Assembly: GCA_964392615.1 (NCBI GenBank)
Contig: CAYMRB010000186.1
Span: forward strand, 1 to 18,071
DNA: 18,071 nucleotides
Source: CAYMRB01 sp964392615
GTDB lineage: Bacteria > Planctomycetota > UBA8108
Reading direction: 5' to 3'
The position numbers and the translations under genes are program-made. Under the pieces are notes generated by a model. The model did no database searches. It saw only the letters and a list, made by a program, of their open reading frames with translations, and was not told the origin of the DNA. Of the stretch, positions 14,568 through 18,071 are shown one piece after another (positions within the stretch are counted from its first letter, which is position 1; each line of letters begins with the position of its first letter).

Positions 14568-15692
14568 TCAGATTTGCTCGCGGCAGGCGCGATAGAGATC
14601 CTTCCAGCCGTCGCGCTCCTTGACGACGGTCTCGAGGTACTCCTTCCAGACGACGCGGTCCTGCACGGGATCCTTGACCACGGCACCGAGGAGACCGGAC
14701 GCGAGATCGCCGGCTCGCATCACGCCGTCGCCGAAGTGGCTCGCGAGCGCCGAGCCGGAGTTGACGACCGAGATCGCCTCGGCCGTGCTCAGCGTGCCGG
14801 ACGGCGACTTGATCTTCGTCTTGCCGTCGCTCGTGCGCCCGTCGCGCAGCTCGCGGAAGACCGTGACGACGCGTCGGATCTCCTCGAGAGGCGCCTTCTC
14901 GGCCGGCAGCTCGAGAGCTCGTCCGAGCTGCTCGACGCGCCGCTCGACGATGCGGGTCTCTTCCTCGAGGTCGTCCGGCAGCGGCAGGATGACGGTGTTG
15001 AAGCGGCGCTTCAACGCGCTGGACAGCTCGTTGACACCCTTGTCGCGATTGTTCGCCGACGCGATCACGTTGAAGCCCGGCGTGGCCTGCACCTCCTCCT
15101 TGAGCTCCGAGATCGGCAGCGTCTTCTCGGAGAGGAGAGTGATCAGCGTGTCCTGCACGTCCGAGGGCACACGCGTGAGCTCCTCGACTCGCGCCAGCTT
15201 GCCTTCCTCCATCGCCGCCATCATCGGGCTCGGGACGAGAGCGTCGCGCGACGGGCCGTGCGCGAGGAGCTGCGCGTAGTTCCATCCGTAGCGCAGAGAC
15301 TCTTCCGGCGTCCCCGCCGTGCCCTGGATCATCAGCGTCGACGTGCCGCTGATCGCCGCTGCGAGGTGCTCGGAGACCCACGACTTCGCGGTGCCCGGCA
15401 GACCGTAAAGCAAGAGCGCGCGGTCGGTCGCCAGGGTCGAGATCGCGATCTCGATGAGCCGCCCGCGACCGATGTACTTCGGAGTGATCTCGACGCCGCT
15501 CTCGAGCGTGCCGCCGAGCAGATACGTCCGGACGGCCCACGGCGACAGCTCCCAGCCAGGCGGCCGTTGGCGATCGTCGCATTCCTTCAGCGCCGCGAGC
15601 TCCTCGGCGTACTCGTCCTCCGCGTGAGCGCGCAGGACCTTGCGGTCATCGGTCGCGGGTTTCTTGTTCGTTACCTTCTTCTTCTTCGCCAT
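14568..15692 (-). CDS. MoxR-type AAA+ ATPase of the SWIM/DUF5682/VWA module
   Basis: This 374-aa ATPase starts with a lysine-rich tail (MAKKKKVTNKK). The AAA+ core has Walker A GLPGTAKS at 97-104. The position of Walker B reads KLARVEELTRVPSDVQDTL with E170-E171, so the usual Asp-Glu pair is Glu-Glu. Sensor 1 is in NVIASANNRD, and ALKRRFN holds the probable arginine finger. The C-terminal lid (about 245-374) contains LSTAEAISVVNSG. MoxR ATPases remodel client proteins together with VWA partners, as encoded three genes on. I chose the ATG at 15692 because GAGGA lies 5 nt upstream; the 87-codon extension to 15953 reads as a cysteine/serine-rich shadow. The start overlaps the preceding gene by 47 bp. 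Confidence 0.93.
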   Translation of the reverse strand: MAKKKKVTNKKPATDDRKVLRAHAEDEYAEELAALKECDDRQRPPGWELSPWAVRTYLLGGTLESGVEITPKYIGRGRLIEIAISTLATDRALLLYGLPGTAKSWVSEHLAAAISGTSTLMIQGTAGTPEESLRYGWNYAQLLAHGPSRDALVPSPMMAAMEEGKLARVEELTRVPSDVQDTLITLLSEKTLPISELKEEVQATPGFNVIASANNRDKGVNELSSALKRRFNTVILPLPDDLEEETRIVERRVEQLGRALELPAEKAPLEEIRRVVTVFRELRDGRTSDGKTKIKSPSGTLSTAEAISVVNSGSALASHFGDGVMRAGDLASGLLGAVVKDPVQDRVVWKEYLETVVKERDGWKDLYRACREQI

Positions 15693-17298
15693 CGCTGTCC
15701 TCGGTAGATCGAGATGCGTCGTCGCAGAGAATCGCGTCGCGCATCTGGCGGCGAAAACGCAGCGTATCGAGCAGCTCTCGCACGATCGTCGACCACGCCG
15801 TGTCCTCCAGCAAGTGGCGGCCGAGGAGCAACACGGCACGCGGCGGGAGGGGGACGCGCAACACGCGCGCGAGAGCGCGAAACGTCTCGTAGACCCGGTA
15901 GTTCCGAACGGTCTTCTGCCCGGTGATCCTCTCGATGAGCCCCAGCACCGCATCGTGCACGGAGTCGCTCAGCAGGTCGTCTTGCGCCCAGGTGCCGAGC
16001 AGCTCTTCGGCCTCCTGCGGGGAAACGCGCGCGAGCCCGCGGGTCAACACGGCATCGCGTCGCTCTGGCGGCAGGACCCTCAGGATCTCCGCGTCCGAGC
16101 GACCGGCCTCGATGAAGGCTTCGGCCCACTCGATCGCGCGAAAGCGACAGCACGCGTCGGCCCAACCGTCCCACAGCACCTCGTGCCAATCGGTGGCCAC
16201 CGCGGCTCGCAGCACCTCGGCGGGGGTGGTCTTCCAGTGCTCGGTCCAGAACGACGGATCGACGACGCTGACCTGCTGCCGCAGCCACCAGGCCTTCTTG
16301 CCGAGCCCCTTCGGTGGCTTCTCTTCGATGCCGTCGCGTCGCATCGAATCGTCGAGGTCGTCGGGAAGCGCGACCTCGAGCGTCGCCCTCCTGCCGACCA
16401 GCTTCGCCACGCCTCCTGGACTGTGCCAGCGGAGACGATCGACGAGTCGATCGCGCCTGCGCGCGGCCAGCCGTGAGCTCGCCAATCGGCCTAGCAGCCC
16501 CGCTGCAGCGCGTTTGACGCCCTGGCTGCGATCGTCGAGGCGCTCCTCGAGAAACGGCTCGTCGTCCATCGACAGGCCGCGATCGAGCGCCTGGAGAAGC
16601 GCCGTGCGCTCCCGCGCCCTCTCCTGAGACCAGACTTCGAGGAGGAGCTCTCGCGCAGCCCGTGGATCGCGCTCGCGTTCGGAGCGCAGATACGCGATCC
16701 GGTCGGCGACGGTCCCCTCGTCCCAGACGGAGCGCGTCGCCGTGGCGGAATCGTCGACGGACACACCTTCGACGCTCGACACGGTGCGAACGGGCAGCGC
16801 CGACCAACGCTCATCCTGCGCAGCCAGCCAGTGACCACGCGGCCCGACGATGTCGAGGATCGCGTCGCGCTCCTTCTTGTGACGCAGGGCTCGATCGAGA
16901 AGCGACGGCAAGGACGCGACGGCGGCCCGCTTGCCGGCCGCGCGCACGAGCTCGACCCACTCGACCGCGAGCGTCGAGCTGCGCTCGTCGCCGGTGAGAA
17001 TCGACTCGAGGTGCATCGTCGCCCGCGCTCCGACGACGACGCGAGGGTCGTCCGCGCAGGGAGCCGGAAGGGACGCGCTCTCCAATCTCTCCGCGCCGCA
17101 ACCGACGGCGCGCTGAGCCGTCGTCGCGGCGACGGCGTCGAGGAACGCGGCCTCGGCGTCGCCATGGCGGTGCTCCTTCGACTGACGCAGAAGCTCTCCG
17201 AGCCGCCCCTCGCCGTCCGGCAAGCCGGCACCTCGCTCCGTCCCGAGAAGCGCCGTCTTCACGATCGCTTGCCACATCGAATCACCGTCGCCCGCCAT
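15646..17298 (-). CDS. DUF5691-like helical-repeat protein of the MoxR-VWA module
   Basis: This 550-aa, probably cytoplasmic, protein is almost entirely helical. It starts with a conserved-looking segment WQAIVKTALLGTERG, then AAFLDAVAATTAQRAVG. HEAT-like helix pairs follow (for example DRSQGVKRAAAGLLGRLA, about 257-274). The stretch GKKAWWLRQQVSVVDPSFW (334-352) and WHEVLWDGWADACCRF come next, and the tail is very acidic. I assign it to DUF5691 mainly from these features and from its place between SWIM and MoxR genes. The ATG at 17298 is preceded by GAGG 6 nt upstream and lies 19 bp after the previous stop; ATG 17277 is an alternative without a good ribosome site. The frame is open to 17373, inside the upstream gene. 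It may be a scaffold or client adaptor for the ATPase, which is inference. Confidence 0.78.
   Translation of the reverse strand: MAGDGDSMWQAIVKTALLGTERGAGLPDGEGRLGELLRQSKEHRHGDAEAAFLDAVAATTAQRAVGCGAERLESASLPAPCADDPRVVVGARATMHLESILTGDERSSTLAVEWVELVRAAGKRAAVASLPSLLDRALRHKKERDAILDIVGPRGHWLAAQDERWSALPVRTVSSVEGVSVDDSATATRSVWDEGTVADRIAYLRSERERDPRAARELLLEVWSQERARERTALLQALDRGLSMDDEPFLEERLDDRSQGVKRAAAGLLGRLASSRLAARRRDRLVDRLRWHSPGGVAKLVGRRATLEVALPDDLDDSMRRDGIEEKPPKGLGKKAWWLRQQVSVVDPSFWTEHWKTTPAEVLRAAVATDWHEVLWDGWADACCRFRAIEWAEAFIEAGRSDAEILRVLPPERRDAVLTRGLARVSPQEAEELLGTWAQDDLLSDSVHDAVLGLIERITGQKTVRNYRVYETFRALARVLRVPLPPRAVLLLGRHLLEDTAWSTIVRELLDTLRFRRQMRDAILCDDASRSTEDSDGEEEEGNEQETRDR
15698..15702 (-). promoter_or_regulatory. 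Ribosome binding site GAGGA for the MoxR gene
   Basis: On the minus strand GAGGA lies 5 nt before the ATG at 15692, inside the end of the DUF5691-like gene. It supports the internal start and coupled expression. Confidence 0.7.
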
Positions 17299-17304
17299 GC
17301 TGCG

Positions 17305-17308
17305 CCTC
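17305..17308 (-). promoter_or_regulatory. Ribosome binding site GAGG for the DUF5691-like gene
   Basis: GAGG sits 6 nt before the ATG at 17298, within the 19-bp gap after the SWIM-family gene. It favours this start over ATG 17277. Confidence 0.5.
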
Positions 17309-17317
17309 GCTCTTCGC

Positions 17318-18071
17318 CTACGCTGCCCCGTCCCACACATCGCCGAAGCAACCGAGCAACGCCAAGCCGTCACCGCCGTCCGCCGCCAGCGGCGTCAATC
17401 GATGGCCGTCCCATTCGCCGAAGAGGTCGATGGCGTGGCCACCGCTCGCGGCGAGGATCCTGTGCACGTCCGCACGCGGCGCCAAGCCGACCGCGCTGCC
17501 GCTGGCGTCCTGCACGAGCCAACGATCGCCGTCGCGGCGGGGCACGACGTCGCGAAGCGCCGCCGGATAGCGCCACAGCCAGGGGTTCGCGATCCGCGCG
17601 GCACGGAAGCCCTCGAGCGCCGCGTCGACGGACGTGAACGCGCCGAGCGATTCGCCGTCGCTCGGGCAGCTCGCCGCCTTCGCCTCCCCCTTGACCAACG
17701 CGCGCAGCGGCGCGAGTCCGGGATAGTGGACGAGCTCGGCCTCGTAGCACGTCCCCGGCATCATCGTCGAGAGGAACGAGCCGCTGCGCGGGGCGAACTC
17801 CAGCAGACACCCGAAACGACGCGCGTCATGCGCCCACAGCCAGGTCCGGCGCGTCTTCAGGTCGTTTTCATCGTCGACGTACAAGCCGAGGACGTGCCAG
17901 CGGTCGGCCACCGACGGCGCGGAGGCGAGGAGCTCGTCCTTCGATTGCGTCAGGCCGAGCTGCGCTCGCACCTCGTCGCGCGCGGCTGTCGGGAGAGCTT
18001 CGAGACGCGTCGCCGCTTCCGCCAGGAGGTGCAGCGCGCCGAGCTTCTCGAGCCAACGATCGCGCCAACCG
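17318..18071 (-). CDS. SWIM zinc-finger family protein, C-terminal 250 residues; 5' end off window
   Basis: The frame is open from the window edge to TAG at 17318-17320. Visible sequence begins WRDRWLEKLGALHLLAEAA and continues with DRWHVLGLYVDDENDLKTRRTWLW, then CLLEFAPRSG, MPGTCYEAELVHYPGLAPLRALV, NPWLWRYPAALRDVVP and a C-terminal domain ending in GCFGDVWDG. This matches the conserved region that follows the SWIM zinc finger in the SWIM-family protein encoded first in this operon type. The CxC...CxH finger itself lies outside the window. An internal GTG at 17971 is not the start, because conserved sequence continues upstream. It is separated by 19 bp from the next gene. Identity rests on the C-terminal pattern plus gene order. 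Confidence 0.72.
   Translation of the reverse strand, partial: GWRDRWLEKLGALHLLAEAATRLEALPTAARDEVRAQLGLTQSKDELLASAPSVADRWHVLGLYVDDENDLKTRRTWLWAHDARRFGCLLEFAPRSGSFLSTMMPGTCYEAELVHYPGLAPLRALVKGEAKAASCPSDGESLGAFTSVDAALEGFRAARIANPWLWRYPAALRDVVPRRDGDRWLVQDASGSAVGLAPRADVHRILAASGGHAIDLFGEWDGHRLTPLAADGGDGLALLGCFGDVWDGAA

Noticed and set aside
14548..15582. Extended DUF5682 frame of 1144 residues fused to an upstream domain
   Set aside because: The extra 345 codons are an Arg/His/Ala-rich shadow of the MoxR gene, and a strong ribosome site marks the start at 14547.

Overview
This is a GC-rich (roughly 65%), densely coding stretch from a Gram-negative-type bacterium. A lipobox protein, a signal-peptide sulfatase fused to a carbohydrate-active domain, a GH29 fucosidase with a discoidin domain and an enolase-superfamily enzyme sit side by side. 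That is typical of polysaccharide-degrading Planctomycetota, Verrucomicrobiota or Lentisphaerota; I favour Planctomycetota, but no marker gene settles it. A 10-base run of N at 903-912 shows that this is a scaffold, so the link between the first gene and the rest rests on a scaffold join.

Region 1 (1-10927) is a carbohydrate-catabolism neighbourhood. In order it holds the 3' end of a GH29 alpha-L-fucosidase (+), a convergent enolase-superfamily enzyme (-), and a 345-bp divergent promoter region. Next come three genes on the + strand: a URO-D/MtaA-type methyltransferase-like protein, a sugar-porter MFS permease, and a large lipoprotein glycoside hydrolase with an embedded malectin domain. A convergent sulfatase-GH43-like fusion protein (-) follows. 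Between the last two lies a 39-codon remnant that looks like the C-terminus of a VapC PIN toxin. Together the genes suggest uptake and breakdown of a fucose-containing, possibly sulfated, glycan: fucosidase and sulfatase trim it outside the cytoplasm, the permease imports sugar, and the enolase-like enzyme acts on an acid-sugar product. The substrate is inference.

Region 2 (10944-18071, all on the - strand) is a tightly packed, partly overlapping operon. In transcription order it encodes the C-terminal part of a SWIM zinc-finger-family protein (cut by the window edge), a DUF5691-like helical-repeat protein, a MoxR-type AAA+ ATPase, a DUF5682-family protein with motifs reminiscent of the TraB/EreA fold, and a VWA protein with an intact MIDAS. 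This gene set recurs in many bacteria, but its function is not established; it resembles MoxR-VWA chaperone or conflict-type ternary systems. The sulfatase gene starts only 16 bp after the VWA stop on the same strand and may be read through from this operon.

Points worth a second look are the enolase-like protein that lacks two of the three usual metal ligands, the PIN remnant next to a G7 tract, the imperfect inverted repeat spanning the scaffold gap, the K-rich/E-rich dual-coding overlap between two module genes, and the module itself. I saw no tRNA, rRNA, CRISPR array, transposase or integrase.
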